DNA from: Cyanobacteria bacterium RM1_2_2
GTDB taxonomy: Bacteria > Cyanobacteriota > Cyanobacteriia > Elainellales > Elainellaceae
Direction: 5' to 3'
Length of the DNA stretch: 32,900 nt
Assembly (NCBI GenBank): GCA_012033495.1
Contig: JAAUQT010000040.1
Span: forward strand, 1-32,900
Shown: piece by piece, positions 8,876 through 17,067 of the stretch
Position numbering within the stretch: the stretch's first letter is position 1
Layout of the letters: every line of letters begins with the position of its first letter
The notes under the pieces: generated by a model
What the model was told of the DNA's origin: nothing
Database searches by the model: none
The model's input: the letters and a program-made list of their open reading frames with translations, nothing else
Program-made: the position numbers and the translations under genes

Positions 8876-9376
8876 ATGATCGATCCCATCTACTGTGAAA
8901 CTATGGCATCCTATAACCAATGGATGAACCAGAATCTCTATCAAATCTGTGCAGAGATTCCCGATTCCACTCGCCGTGAAGACCAAGGCGCTTTCTTTCG
9001 CTCTATTCATGGCACGCTGAACCATCTACTCATCGGCGATCGGCTCTGGTTGGGGCGATTTACGCAACAGCCTTTTGTGGCCAGGCTGGATCAAGAACTC
9101 TACAGTGATTTTGCCGAACTGTGGCAGCAACGTCAGCAGACGGATCAAATCCTTCTCGATTGGGCTAAAGATTTATCCTCTGAGTGGCTAAGTCAACCTT
9201 TCACTTACACCAGCGTTTCGGGTAACAGAACCGCAACCCGCCCTGCTTGGCTGCTCGTCACCCATCTGTTTAATCACCAAACTCATCATCGCGGACAGCT
9301 AACGACACTGCTGAGTCAGCTAGGATACGATCCAGGGGTGACTGATTTACCTTGGATCCCTAACCTAAGTCTCTAG
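8876..9376 (+). CDS. DinB family protein
   Basis: A 166-aa four-helix-bundle protein of the DinB/YfiT metalloenzyme superfamily. These proteins bind a divalent metal through three histidines; many act as thiol-dependent S-transferases, and a damage-inducible role is known only for some. Visible here are the N-terminal YNQWMNQNLY helix, the first His in IHGTLNHLLIGDRLWL, and the paired His in HLFNHQTHHRGQLTTLL. Length is normal for the family. The start at 8876 follows a short direct repeat (agcagatga twice). The 3' end overlaps the convergent Ap4A phosphorylase-like gene by 12 bp. The substrate cannot be told from sequence. Confidence 0.85.
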   Translation: MIDPIYCETMASYNQWMNQNLYQICAEIPDSTRREDQGAFFRSIHGTLNHLLIGDRLWLGRFTQQPFVARLDQELYSDFAELWQQRQQTDQILLDWAKDLSSEWLSQPFTYTSVSGNRTATRPAWLLVTHLFNHQTHHRGQLTTLLSQLGYDPGVTDLPWIPNLSL

Positions 9377-10330
9377 CAAATCGTTTCTAGCAACTGCCAC
9401 ATTGCTGAGCAATTGAAAAGGGCTAATTGCTTTCAGGCGATCGAACTGTGTCTGATCGCGGACAAACAGCGTGCCTGCAAAGCCTAGCGAGTTTACTGAA
9501 ATTGACTCAAATTGCTCCTGCGTTCGCGGCACAATTAACAGCCACTCGCGGGTGATCAGCAGGTTGTAGGCTCCTTTAAGTTCATTGGTATTTTCGTTGG
9601 CAGTATTTTCGTTGGCATTGTACAAATGGAGATCTGCCAACAGTGTGTAATAGGCTGCTAGCGTGTTCTGGGCTGCTTGTTGCGGAGTCAGGGCTGCGTG
9701 CCAATTGAGGCGGATAAGGGCATGTTGGAACGGCAAAACTGGGCTGACTCCAATTCCGCCTTGCCATGTTGCAGTCGTGAAAGCTGCCTCAATTGGAACT
9801 TTTGTCCCTGTTGGCACAAGTGGCAGCGGCAGAAGTTGCAAATGCTTGTGGGGTTGGCTGGCTCCCGCCTGCTTGCCAGAGTTATAGAAACCTAGCCCAT
9901 CGACTTGATTGAGGCAAATCCACAGCGCTTCTAAATCTGCTAGGGTCAACAAATCTTCTTGGGCTTCATAGGCACGAGTGATGATCAACAAGTGATGATC
10001 AACAACATTATATTTGTTCAGCAAGCAAACATGAGTCGGAGACAGATCCGCCACAAACAAGTCCCGATCGTAGGGCAGAAACGGATTAAAGGGTTTACTA
10101 TTTGAGCTAACTTGCTGTTTTTTATCCGCCGCTTCTTTGCGAGCAATATTGGTCAAAATTCTCACCAGAAACCGAATACCGCCTTGCTCAATCCACTCAG
10201 ATTCGGTTGGAATCGGCTGTAGTGCGCCACAGGCAAGCGCTTGTTGTGTGCGGGCGGTTGCTAAATCCCACAGTTCTCCGGGGAGGGGCACAACTGGGTT
10301 AGCTTCTGTCATTTCTGTGGTTTCACCCAT
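9365..10330 (-). CDS. ATP adenylyltransferase (Ap4A phosphorylase) family protein
   Basis: A 321-aa protein of the HIT-related ATP adenylyltransferase family, which phosphorolyses diadenosine tetraphosphate to ATP and ADP. The active-site motif is QPHKHLQLLPL, with H161, H163 and Q165 in the HxHxQ pattern. An N-terminal part (residues 1-110, including NPFLPYDRDLFV) and the C-terminal ATP_transf-like part (LLITREWLLIVPR, NSLGFAGTLFV) are both present, so the protein is full length. A short in-frame duplication gives NENTANENTNEL in a loop near residue 250. The start may be the ATG at 10330 or the one six codons later. It stands alone, convergent with the DinB gene. Confidence 0.88.
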   Translation of the reverse strand: MGETTEMTEANPVVPLPGELWDLATARTQQALACGALQPIPTESEWIEQGGIRFLVRILTNIARKEAADKKQQVSSNSKPFNPFLPYDRDLFVADLSPTHVCLLNKYNVVDHHLLIITRAYEAQEDLLTLADLEALWICLNQVDGLGFYNSGKQAGASQPHKHLQLLPLPLVPTGTKVPIEAAFTTATWQGGIGVSPVLPFQHALIRLNWHAALTPQQAAQNTLAAYYTLLADLHLYNANENTANENTNELKGAYNLLITREWLLIVPRTQEQFESISVNSLGFAGTLFVRDQTQFDRLKAISPFQLLSNVAVARNDLLET

Positions 10331-10534
10331 AGCAATGTTTGATTCCGGCGGGTTTAAAGCAGCTGGTTGATTGATAACGCTTCTATTCTCTATTAAAAAG
10401 GCAGACGATTAAAAGGGTAGAAAGCAGAGAGGAGAAGGCAACTACTAAGGGCAGGCTTTGTCAGCAGCCTGTGATTGTAGGCAAATCAACCTTTTGCGAA
10501 ACTTACCCCGACCCTATCCTCCCTTACTACTTTC

Positions 10535-10662
10535 GGATCGTGGATTGAATCAATCTGTCAACTGTACGGGCAGGTCTAACAGATCAATGGGCATCCTGCC
10601 ATGGATTTGACCGCAAAAACCCGCCCCTACCGACGATCGAACGGATTGAATTCCCATTCCTT
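10535..10662 (+). repeat. Family C interspersed repeat, copy 1
   Basis: A ~128 bp element running from ggatcgtggattgaatcaatc to cggattgaattcccattcc. It matches 14209-14338 in the same orientation and 22903-23030 in reverse. The core has gggcaggt and acccgcccctac arms. It ends exactly at the base before the stop codon of the oxidoreductase gene (10663). The 200 bp to its right-hand neighbour (10331-10534) holds no gene; it includes a fragment caaatcaaccttttgcgaaac that resembles family D. Confidence 0.85.
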
Positions 10663-11775
10663 CTAAACAGAAACCGGAATTCCTTGCTGCTCCAAAGACC
10701 GCGTCAGGGCTGCCAGAATTTTGACGAGATCTGCGCCTAACCAACCAGGAGAAATTTCGGAAGGGCGATTGAATTGAACGCAGTCTAGAAAGTGGGTGCA
10801 AACTGCGTGGAGGGGTTCGATGGATTCGAGTGGCAGAGCTTGTTGCGGTTGATAGCAGGGAACAAAATGCCCATCTTGCGGGTTTAGCTGCCCTTGGAGC
10901 AGGGTGAGGGGCGTGGCTGCCATTTCGTCAAATACGAGCGTTCCCTGACTGCCCACAACGCTCAGCCGCCTTTGCTTATCAGGATTAGCCCAGCAAAGAT
11001 GAATTGAGGCTTGAAACCCGTTGGCATAAGTCAATTTCGCCCAGACCAGATCGGCAAGACCAGAGGCAGACTGAAGCCAAGTTGCGCCGCTAGCTTGAAC
11101 CTGTACCGGAACATCATTCAGCCAACTATTGAAAATTGCGATATCGTGAATTGCCAAATCCCAGAGGGCATCAACATCCTGCCGAACGGGGCCTAAGTGA
11201 GTTCGGGCGGCATAGCCATAGCGCAACTCGCCAAGGGTTCCCTTTTGAATCGTGGTTCTGCCCTGCCGCACTGCCGGATGAAACAAATAGGTGTGGTCAA
11301 TCACAAGCTGACATTGCTGCTGTTCGGCAAGCTGGCAGAGTTCCCAGGATTCAGTGAAGCTGAGGGTCAGCGGCTTTTCTGCCAACACATGACAGCCTCT
11401 TTCTAACGCAGCCCGAATCATCGGGTAGTGGGTGGCAGCCGGAGTAGCAATCACCACCGCTTCTACGTCGGGGATCTGAAGGGCAGTTTGCCAGTCGGTT
11501 GTGACGGTGATCTGCTGCTGCTGTAGCTGATACTGACGCGCCAAGGTGTTGAGCCGCTCAACAGACGGGTCGGCAACAGCAATGAGTTCGGCATTGGGAT
11601 GTTCTAGAAAGTTTCGCAGCAGATGCGTTCCCCATCGTCCCACGCCAAACAGAGCGACTCTAACGGGCCGTTTGGATAACGCAGAGGTATGAGCCGGAGC
11701 CAATGAGACAGGTTGGTGGATCGAGCGTTGCGGGCTGAGCGTCACGATGCAGGTTCTCCATTTCAGTTCCCCCAT
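10663..11775 (-). CDS. Gfo/Idh/MocA family oxidoreductase
   Basis: A 370-aa NAD(P)-dependent oxidoreductase. The Rossmann part has the glycine-rich motif ALFGVGRWGTHLLRNF (about residues 41-56), then AVADPS, and the family's catalytic AEKPLTLS (EKP motif). The C-terminal alpha/beta domain has AIHDIAIFNSW with the His often involved in catalysis. Members act on sugars, inositol, or in nucleotide-sugar and biliverdin chemistry; the substrate is not clear here. The N-terminus has about 35 extra residues before the Rossmann strand and no strong ribosome site, so the true start could be later, though no other ATG is available before the GVGRWG motif. It lies 102 bp downstream of rnc on the same strand. 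Confidence 0.88.
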   Translation of the reverse strand: MGELKWRTCIVTLSPQRSIHQPVSLAPAHTSALSKRPVRVALFGVGRWGTHLLRNFLEHPNAELIAVADPSVERLNTLARQYQLQQQQITVTTDWQTALQIPDVEAVVIATPAATHYPMIRAALERGCHVLAEKPLTLSFTESWELCQLAEQQQCQLVIDHTYLFHPAVRQGRTTIQKGTLGELRYGYAARTHLGPVRQDVDALWDLAIHDIAIFNSWLNDVPVQVQASGATWLQSASGLADLVWAKLTYANGFQASIHLCWANPDKQRRLSVVGSQGTLVFDEMAATPLTLLQGQLNPQDGHFVPCYQPQQALPLESIEPLHAVCTHFLDCVQFNRPSEISPGWLGADLVKILAALTRSLEQQGIPVSV

Positions 11776-11877
11776 TGCGATTGAGTGCGTTCGAGGGCAG
11801 GTTGAAGCTAGGGTTCCCGCTGAATGAAGGGTGCAATTTCCGAGGAATTGCGGAAGTTTGGCGCAATTGCTGAGAAT

Positions 11878-12600
11878 TTACGCTTGAGGTGGGTTGATAG
11901 CCTGGAGCGCTAAAAATGCAATTTGAGCCGCTGCTTGTTCCGCTGCCTTTTTGGAAGGGCCTTTGCCTTGTCCCCAAAGTTTGCCCTGAAACCACACCTC
12001 CGCCATGAACCGTTCTGCATCGCCGTAAGTTTGCCCGATTTCGGTAAGGCGATATTCCGGCAGTAAGTGATAGTGCGCTTGGGTTAATGCTTGCAGAGCG
12101 CCCTTATAGTTTTGTAGCGTCGGGTCTTGCCGGATTGCTTCAGCGTAGCGCTGCCAGTGTTCGTCGAGCCAAGGATGAATCAACCGCAGGTCGTGGGTGC
12201 TGAGATAGAGAGCCGCCAACACTGCCTCAAAAGCTGCCGCCATGCGGGTTTCTTGCCCAACTTTGTCAGCCGAAGTGCTGGTGTTCATCATCAAGTAGCG
12301 CTCGATGCCATAGCAATCAGCAATTTCTGCCAAGATGCGGTCGCTGACTAAAATGCCGCGAATCGCCGAAAGTTCTCCCTCTGCCACGGTGGGGTACGCC
12401 GCAAACAAAAATTCTGCCGCCGCCAGTTTCACGACCGCATCCCCGACAAACTCTAAGCGCTCATAGTTTTCAGCCGCCGAAGCCGTCGGGTGGATCAACG
12501 CCAGATCTAATAGCTGCCACTTGATTGGGCTTTCAGCGGGGAGTCCTAATTTCTGGACAAATTGTTGGAGTTGCTTTTGGCGACGAGGATCGGGGAACAT
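11878..12600 (-). CDS. rnc: Ribonuclease III
   Basis: A 240-aa double-stranded RNA endonuclease. The N-terminal RNase III domain carries the signature NYERLEFVGDAVV (Glu47 to Asp54) and the second acidic helix TRMAAAFEAVLAALYLS (Glu125). The C-terminal dsRNA-binding domain spans about residues 163-236, ending GPSKKAAEQAAAQIAFLAL. In most RNases III the second motif is ADxxEAxxGAxYLD, but here the metal-binding Asp position (D114 in E. coli) is Ala. Cyanobacteria often have more than one RNase III-like protein, so this may be a divergent paralogue. Its neighbour is the RNase P RNA gene, 230 bp away on the same strand. Confidence 0.9.
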   Translation of the reverse strand: MFPDPRRQKQLQQFVQKLGLPAESPIKWQLLDLALIHPTASAAENYERLEFVGDAVVKLAAAEFLFAAYPTVAEGELSAIRGILVSDRILAEIADCYGIERYLMMNTSTSADKVGQETRMAAAFEAVLAALYLSTHDLRLIHPWLDEHWQRYAEAIRQDPTLQNYKGALQALTQAHYHLLPEYRLTEIGQTYGDAERFMAEVWFQGKLWGQGKGPSKKAAEQAAAQIAFLALQAINPPQA

Positions 12601-12625
12601 GATCTGCGGCAGTGATGGTCAAAGA

Positions 12626-12670
12626 TGCACGGGTCAAAAATGCACGGGTCAAAAATGCACGGGTCAAAAA
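12626..12670. repeat. 15-bp tandem repeat, three copies
   Basis: The unit tgcacgggtcaaaaa occurs three times in perfect tandem, with a degenerate half-copy on each side. It sits just upstream of the rnc start, between rnc and rnpB, so it lies in the rnc leader. A mini-island of cyanobacterial palindromes follows (ccccctaatctcc/aaggggggaac at 12711-12744). Confidence 0.9.
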
Positions 12671-12776
12671 TACACTGCTAAAACTTCTGCACTGGAAGCT
12701 TGAACTCTCGCTCCCCCTAATCTCCATTTTTTAAGGGGGGAACTTCTAAAGTCCGCTTTTTGTAGACGCGAAGTGG

Positions 12777-12812
12777 TTTCCCGCAGGGGAGGGGGATCTC
12801 TTCTGCGGGAAA
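12777..12812. repeat. Inverted repeat downstream of rnpB
   Basis: tttcccgcag (12777-12786) and ctgcgggaaa (12802-12811) are perfect complements around a 15-base loop. It lies 20 bases beyond the 3' end of rnpB on the minus strand, and a T6 run precedes it at the rnpB end. It could assist termination, but no T-tract follows it, and similar hairpins occur as generic cyanobacterial repeats. Confidence 0.5.
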
Positions 12813-12830
12813 ACAGGCAGCTAAAAAAGG

Positions 12831-13258
12831 GAAGAGGCGGACATAAGCCGGGTTCTGTTCTTCTGATGCTGCCATTTAGACGATCACCAGAAGGGCAGTT
12901 ATCTATCTGGGATGCCTGTCACCAGACACCTCTAGCGGATTTCGCAGAATGGGTTGCCCACACCCTGCCCGGAGCCGGAAAAAGATCAACCATGACTCCT
13001 ACAACCTTGCTCCCAACCGGGGTTTACCGAGCCAATGCCTCACGACATTGCTGGTGCGCTCTTACCGCACCCTTGCACCCTTACCTGTGTATTTGCGGCT
13101 CAGACCCAAACACCATCGGCGGTATGTTTCTGTGGCACTCTCCTCACGGTCGCCCGCACTAGGCGTTACCTAGCAAGTTCGATCTTTTGGGAGCCCGGAC
13201 TTTCCTCAGACTTAGCCAGCGAACTGACCAATCTGCAACCGCCTGCGCCTCCTCTTCC
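12831..13258 (-). ncRNA. rnpB: RNase P RNA
   Basis: Read on the minus strand, this is the catalytic RNA of RNase P, which matures tRNA 5' ends. The 5' part has the conserved GAGGAAAGTCCGGGCTCCC (CR-I). The middle has AGGGTGCAAGGGTGCGGTAAGAGCGCACC. The 3' part has the CR-V sequence CAGAACCCGGCTTATG. The outer ends pair: GAAGAGGAGGCG at the 5' end with CGCCTCTTC at the 3' end (helix P1). The length of about 428 nt fits cyanobacterial type A RNAs. The exact ends are estimated from P1. Open frames in this region are chance. Confidence 0.95.
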
Positions 13259-13302
13259 CTTGTTTCCAGTCTAGTGTGAGATGACGCGATCGATGCGACC
13301 CA

Positions 13303-14022
13303 CTACTTTTTGGGCGGTTTGGGGTTCCACGGCAGTTGATCGATGCGGGGTTTGCGAGACACCGTAAAGTTACAGTCTACGAAGCCCCACATATCTTTTT
13401 TGGAGCCTTCAACGATGTTGGTGATTTGCAGCGGCAGCCGCAGCGAGAAGGTCAGTGGCTCTCTCATCGCCATGAAATTGCTGTAGGTGGTTTTTAGCTT
13501 CTGAATTTTTTCTTCGTCTTTTTTATCTTTGGGTTTGGCGTTCTTATCTTGTGCCAGCTTTTCAACGTCAACAATGGGTTTAGTCGCACGTAGCTCTTTG
13601 GTTTCGTCATCGGCTGTCACCAAGCCCTCAGCAGTTAAAGTTGCTGAGAAGCTGCGTTTGGGCGAAATCGTACTAGGCGTTTGGGCTTTGGCTGCTTCTT
13701 GCAATCCGGGAACCAAGTGGAGCAACCGCCGATCGTTTCCCTGAAAGTCGCGCAACGCTCCTTTTTCCCAGTCCACTGTGATGGTGGCGCTAGGCGACTT
13801 ATTTTGAATCGTGGCGGCTAATTTGGCAGGCTGCTTCGAGAAGGCGTAGAAGTCATCAAGTTTAAACTTGACATCTAAAAAATCTTTCAAGGTTTCGTAA
13901 TCAAACACATTACCCACATGCTTGATCACAGTTCGTTCTTCTAGGGAATTCCAAGCCTGAAGAATGACGTAATAGATGCAGATTAGGTAAACAGTAACAA
14001 TGATCAAGTCGGTTGAGGTCAT
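13303..14022 (-). CDS. Conserved hypothetical membrane-anchored protein
   Basis: A 239-aa protein of unknown function. It has one N-terminal hydrophobic segment (about residues 5-26, DLIIVTVYLICIYYVILQAW), which is either a membrane anchor or an uncleaved signal. A mixed alpha/beta region follows, with Lys-rich stretches (DKNAKPKDKKDEEKIQK at about 163-179). The C-terminal part is beta-rich and ends in basic proline residues. Nothing in it points to a catalytic site. It lies 45 bp upstream of rnpB on the same strand. The start at 14022 puts the hydrophobic segment right at the N-terminus, which supports it. Confidence 0.65.
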   Translation of the reverse strand: MTSTDLIIVTVYLICIYYVILQAWNSLEERTVIKHVGNVFDYETLKDFLDVKFKLDDFYAFSKQPAKLAATIQNKSPSATITVDWEKGALRDFQGNDRRLLHLVPGLQEAAKAQTPSTISPKRSFSATLTAEGLVTADDETKELRATKPIVDVEKLAQDKNAKPKDKKDEEKIQKLKTTYSNFMAMREPLTFSLRLPLQITNIVEGSKKDMWGFVDCNFTVSRKPRIDQLPWNPKPPKK

Positions 14023-14029
14023 GTCCTGA

Positions 14030-14252
14030 AGCGCGCGAGGAATTCGGTCAGCGCAGCAACTTGATTCTAGATCCGCCGACTGGATTTTGGATGCGGAAGT
14101 TGCTCAGGAGATTTGCGAGAAAAAATATCCCTCTGAGTTGGGGCAGGTAATGGTCGGGGGCAAGCGGATTTTTAGCCTGCTGTTGATGAACTTTAAGATT
14201 ATTCACTTAGGATCGGGGATTGAATCAATCTGTCAACTGGACGGGCGGGTTT
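14030..14252 (+). pseudogene. Possible gene fragment on the plus strand
   Basis: Between two minus-strand genes there is an open plus-strand frame after the tga at 14027 with protein-like sequence: SADWILDAEVAQEICEKK, then ELGQVMVGGKRIFSLLLMNF. It has no ATG near its beginning and runs into the family C repeat at 14209, stopping inside it. It looks like the tail of a coding sequence cut off by rearrangement. I do not recognise the family. It may also be chance. Confidence 0.35.
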
Positions 14253-14338
14253 AGCAGAGCAATGGGCATCCGGCAATCGATTTGACCGCAGAAACCTGCC
14301 CCTACCCACGATCGAACGGATTGAATTCCCATTCCTTA
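14209..14338 (+). repeat. Family C interspersed repeat, copy 2
   Basis: Same orientation as the copy at 10535-10662, from ggatcggggattgaatcaatc to gattgaattcccattcctt, with the core gacgggcgggttt and aaacctgcccctaccc. It ends two bases before the stop codon of the narM-like gene (14341), the same placement relative to a stop codon as copy 1. Confidence 0.85.
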
Positions 14339-14340
14339 GC

Positions 14341-14790
14341 TTAGGCAAGACCAAACTCTTGCAGGGCAGGCAAAAAGTTTTTGTTCTCGTGTTGCGATCG
14401 GCTGAGCTTAATCAGGGCGAAGCGTTGGAGGGGCGACAGATTTGCCCATTCTGTTAATGAAATAGAGCACCCAACCGATTCAGCTTGCGTTTGCACACTC
14501 TCTGGAATCGCCTTTGCCTCCAGCCACGGATGGCTCTCAACCAGCAAATCAGCAGGCAGTTCGCCCGTATGCACTTGCACCATCTGCTGCAAACGAGACC
14601 GATACGCCTGAATTTCGGCTGCCGTTGTGCAAGGCATCTCGACAAGCTGCTGCCGTTCGCTGACATTGAACTGATTCCAATGGGGCAGCTTCAGCTTAAT
14701 GCCGCAGGTATCGAGTTTATACCTGACCTGCATGGGAATGCAGCGCAACGTATCGACAAAATCTGCTTCAAATTGAAAGAAATCAGCCAT
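14341..14790 (-). CDS. narM: Nitrate reductase associated protein (Nitr_red_assoc family)
   Basis: A 149-aa cytoplasmic protein. From memory it matches the cyanobacterial family typified by NarM, which is needed for ferredoxin-nitrate reductase (NarB) activity. Characteristic segments are FFQFEADFVDTLRCIPMQVRY at the N-terminus, LDTCGIKLKLPHWNQF, and the C-terminal LSPLQRFALIKLSRSQHENKNF. Length is normal (about 150-160 aa). No narB, nrtP or nirA is present here, so it is separated from the nitrate genes. accD lies 33 bp upstream on the same strand, so the two may be co-transcribed. The symbol rests on family resemblance only. Confidence 0.75.
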   Translation of the reverse strand: MADFFQFEADFVDTLRCIPMQVRYKLDTCGIKLKLPHWNQFNVSERQQLVEMPCTTAAEIQAYRSRLQQMVQVHTGELPADLLVESHPWLEAKAIPESVQTQAESVGCSISLTEWANLSPLQRFALIKLSRSQHENKNFLPALQEFGLA

Positions 14791-14823
14791 TGCTTATCTC
14801 ACAGCCTCAGCAACCTGCCTGCT

Positions 14824-15801
14824 CTAGTCTGGACTTACCGTATTCATCGACAGTGCATCGGGCATAATCACACTCGCGACAGCATCGGGCATGACGGCAT
14901 CGGGCACATGCACAAAATGGTTGGAATGATGAGTTGCGGGGGAATAGGGCTGATGTAGCCGAATCAGTTGAGCTAGCATCTTTTTGAGTTGGGTGCGCGG
15001 CACAATGGCATCCACAAATCCATGCGCCAACAAATACTCGGAGGTTTGGAAGTCATCCGGGAGCTTTTCGCGGATGGTTTGTTCAATCACGCGCCGACCT
15101 GCAAACCCAATCGTTGCCTTTGGCTCAGCCAGAATAATGTCTCCCAGCATGGCAAAACTCGCCGTCACGCCGCCTGTGGTGGGATGGGTGAGCACGGGAA
15201 CATAGAGCAGTCCAGTTTCTCGATGGCGCTCTAGAGCCGCAGAAATTTTTGCCATCTGCATCAGGCTCAACATTCCTTCCTGCATTCTCGCTCCGCCCGA
15301 CGCACAGACGATCACAACAGGCAATCGTTCGTGGGTTGAGCGTTCGATCAGGCGAGTCAGCTTTTCTCCGACCACCGATCCCATACTGCCGCCCATAAAC
15401 TGGAAATCCATCACGCCCAAGCCCAGCGGCAACCCTTCCAACTGACCCAAGCCCGTCTGCACTGCGTCAATTAAGCCCGTCTTTTCCTGAGTTTCCCGCA
15501 ACCGATCGCTGTAGGCTTTGCGATCTCGAAACCCTAAAGGATCGGTAGGGCGCAGATCTTCGTCAAGCGGATTCCAAGTGCCGGGATCAACCAACTGCTG
15601 CACGCGCTGATCGGCAAAAATTCGTAAATGATGACCACACTCCAAGCACACCATTTGGTTTGCTCGCAAGTCTTTGGTGTAGGTGAGGACGCCGCACACC
15701 GGGCACTTTGTCCACAAGCCGTCAGCAATCTCGCGTTCCTGTTTCTCTTTCGTGAGAGAGCTTGTTTTCTGACGATTGGCAAACCAGTCAAATAAAGACA
15801 T
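14824..15801 (-). CDS. accD: Acetyl-CoA carboxylase carboxyltransferase subunit beta
   Basis: This subunit, with AccA, transfers the carboxyl group from biotin to acetyl-CoA to make malonyl-CoA in fatty-acid synthesis. The N-terminal zinc ribbon has CPVC (C33, C36) and CLEC (C52, C55). The crotonase-type core carries [38 protein letters not shown] and [16 protein letters not shown] take the ATG at 15801 because the family usually begins MSLFDWF; the ATG at 15807 adds two residues. The C-terminus has an Ala/Met-rich tail ([20 protein letters not shown]) encoded by repeated catcgggcat words and probably disordered. Confidence 0.96.
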   Translation of the reverse strand: MSLFDWFANRQKTSSLTKEKQEREIADGLWTKCPVCGVLTYTKDLRANQMVCLECGHHLRIFADQRVQQLVDPGTWNPLDEDLRPTDPLGFRDRKAYSDRLRETQEKTGLIDAVQTGLGQLEGLPLGLGVMDFQFMGGSMGSVVGEKLTRLIERSTHERLPVVIVCASGGARMQEGMLSLMQMAKISAALERHRETGLLYVPVLTHPTTGGVTASFAMLGDIILAEPKATIGFAGRRVIEQTIREKLPDDFQTSEYLLAHGFVDAIVPRTQLKKMLAQLIRLHQPYSPATHHSNHFVHVPDAVMPDAVASVIMPDALSMNTVSPD

Positions 15802-15859
15802 TGGCATTGAAAAAGAAGGGTTATAGATTTAGAGAAAAAGCAGGTGAGAAATCGCCCAC

Positions 15860-16093
15860 TCAAGAATTTTTATCCAACGTTTCTTCTGGATTTTCGTCAA
15901 TGGGACTGAGCAGCAGCAGCGCAGTCCATCGATCTTGCAGGCAGACTTGCAGAGAGGCAGGAACGCCACAACCAAAGTGGGCTGAAACTCCCTGGCTGAC
16001 CACGCGCGCCGGAATTTCATGGGCAGCCAAAATCTGCTGCATCCACTCCGCTTCCCAGCGAGTAACCGTTGTTCTGATAGTGATCCAAGTCAC
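15860..16093 (-). CDS. DUF2007-type small protein
   Basis: A 77-aa protein resembling the DUF2007 family, sometimes called putative signal-transducing protein. The pattern is an N-terminal strand (TWITIRTTVTRWEAEWMQQIL), an amphipathic helix, then IPARVVSQGV and a hydrophobic segment LQVCLQDRWTALLLL, ending in a short acidic tail. Family members bind no known ligand and their role is not established. It is the gene upstream of accD on the same strand, 58 bp away. The ATG at 16093 gives the expected length. Confidence 0.65.
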   Translation of the reverse strand: MTWITIRTTVTRWEAEWMQQILAAHEIPARVVSQGVSAHFGCGVPASLQVCLQDRWTALLLLSPIDENPEETLDKNS

Positions 16094-16139
16094 AGAATGA
16101 TCTTATCAGAGGGGTGACACGTCGTAGATGATCATACAC

Positions 16140-16174
16140 GGGGAGAGGGGAAGGTGGGGGAGTGGGGAGTGGGG
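16140..16174 (+). other. G-tract array, possible G-quadruplex
   Basis: The plus strand has five runs of four or five G within 35 bases (16140-43, 16147-50, 16156-60, 16164-67, 16171-74) separated by short linkers such as agt. It lies between the 3' end of the prepilin peptidase gene and the start of the DUF2007 gene. On those minus-strand transcripts it would be C-rich. Similar ggggagt arrays are seen as simple intergenic repeats in other cyanobacteria. Confidence 0.6.
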
Positions 16175-16199
16175 CAGGCAACTTTTGGTTTAGTGACAG

Positions 16200-17021
16200 T
16201 TAAAGGGTTGGGAAGAAAATTTGCATGTATCCTGAGACTAATGCTTCTCCGAAAAAGGCAGATAGGATGGCTCCTAAAGCTAGAAATGGGCCAAAGGGCA
16301 TGGGTTGGCGACGGTTGAGCCAGCCGAGAGCAATCGCTCCGCCACCGACAAAAGCCCCAATCACACAAGCCAAGAATGCGGCGATCAGCAGCAGTTTCCA
16401 GCCCAACCAAGCGCCCATCATGGCGGCAAGTTTGGCATCTCCGCCGCCCATTGCAGTTTGACCAAAGGCAATTGAGCCAATGATTGTAATGAGGTCAAAC
16501 AGCCAAATTCCCAGCACTGCGCCGATTAGCCCGCCCATCATGGCATGGAGTGCTCCAGAAGTGCTTGCCGTTGCAAACCAGCCCACCAGCGCTTGAAACG
16601 CGAGTCCGGCGATTAGTCCAGACTGAGTCAGTGGATTAGGCAGCGTCAGCGTATCAATATCGATCAGCGCCAGTGCCAGCAGCCAGCTAAAGAACGCCCA
16701 GTATCCTAGCGTCGGCAGCGATAGGTCAAATGCCCAAAAGGTGAAAACAAACAGCAGACCTGTTGCAGCTTCAACCAGCGGATAGCGGATTGCAATCGGG
16801 CTTTTGCAAAACCGACAGCGCCCTTTCAGCCACAGCCAGCCCAAAACCGGCACATTATCGTAGGCTTTCAGCTTCCGTAAACAATGGGGGCAGCGAGAAG
16901 GCGGAAACAGCACCGATAAGCCTGCCGGAACGCGATAAATCACCACATTCAAAAAGCTGCCAACCGCAGAACCCAACACAAAAACCGTCAGCGTGATGGC
17001 AGCAGAGAAAAGAAATTCCAT
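16200..17021 (-). CDS. pilD: Type IV prepilin peptidase/methylase
   Basis: A 273-aa inner-membrane aspartyl protease (A24 family) that cleaves and N-methylates type IV prepilins and pseudopilins. The N-terminal segment GSAVGSFLNVVIYR is the methylase signature. The cytoplasmic zinc loop has CPHC (C44, C47) and CRFC (C69, C72). The catalytic aspartates are in ALIDIDTLTLPN (D121 or D123) and GGGDAKL (D195). Seven or eight hydrophobic segments follow the family pattern. No pilin genes are adjacent, and it appears monocistronic, with family D repeats upstream. Confidence 0.93.
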   Translation of the reverse strand: MEFLFSAAITLTVFVLGSAVGSFLNVVIYRVPAGLSVLFPPSRCPHCLRKLKAYDNVPVLGWLWLKGRCRFCKSPIAIRYPLVEAATGLLFVFTFWAFDLSLPTLGYWAFFSWLLALALIDIDTLTLPNPLTQSGLIAGLAFQALVGWFATASTSGALHAMMGGLIGAVLGIWLFDLITIIGSIAFGQTAMGGGDAKLAAMMGAWLGWKLLLIAAFLACVIGAFVGGGAIALGWLNRRQPMPFGPFLALGAILSAFFGEALVSGYMQIFFPTL

Positions 17022-17067
17022 AGGAGGGGGCAGGTTTTCGCAAAAATATAGAAGCCATTGGCATCAA

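Noticed and set aside
12773-13274. Several plus-strand frames up to 129 aa
   Set aside because: They overlie the RNase P RNA gene, whose conserved core is unmistakable on the minus strand.
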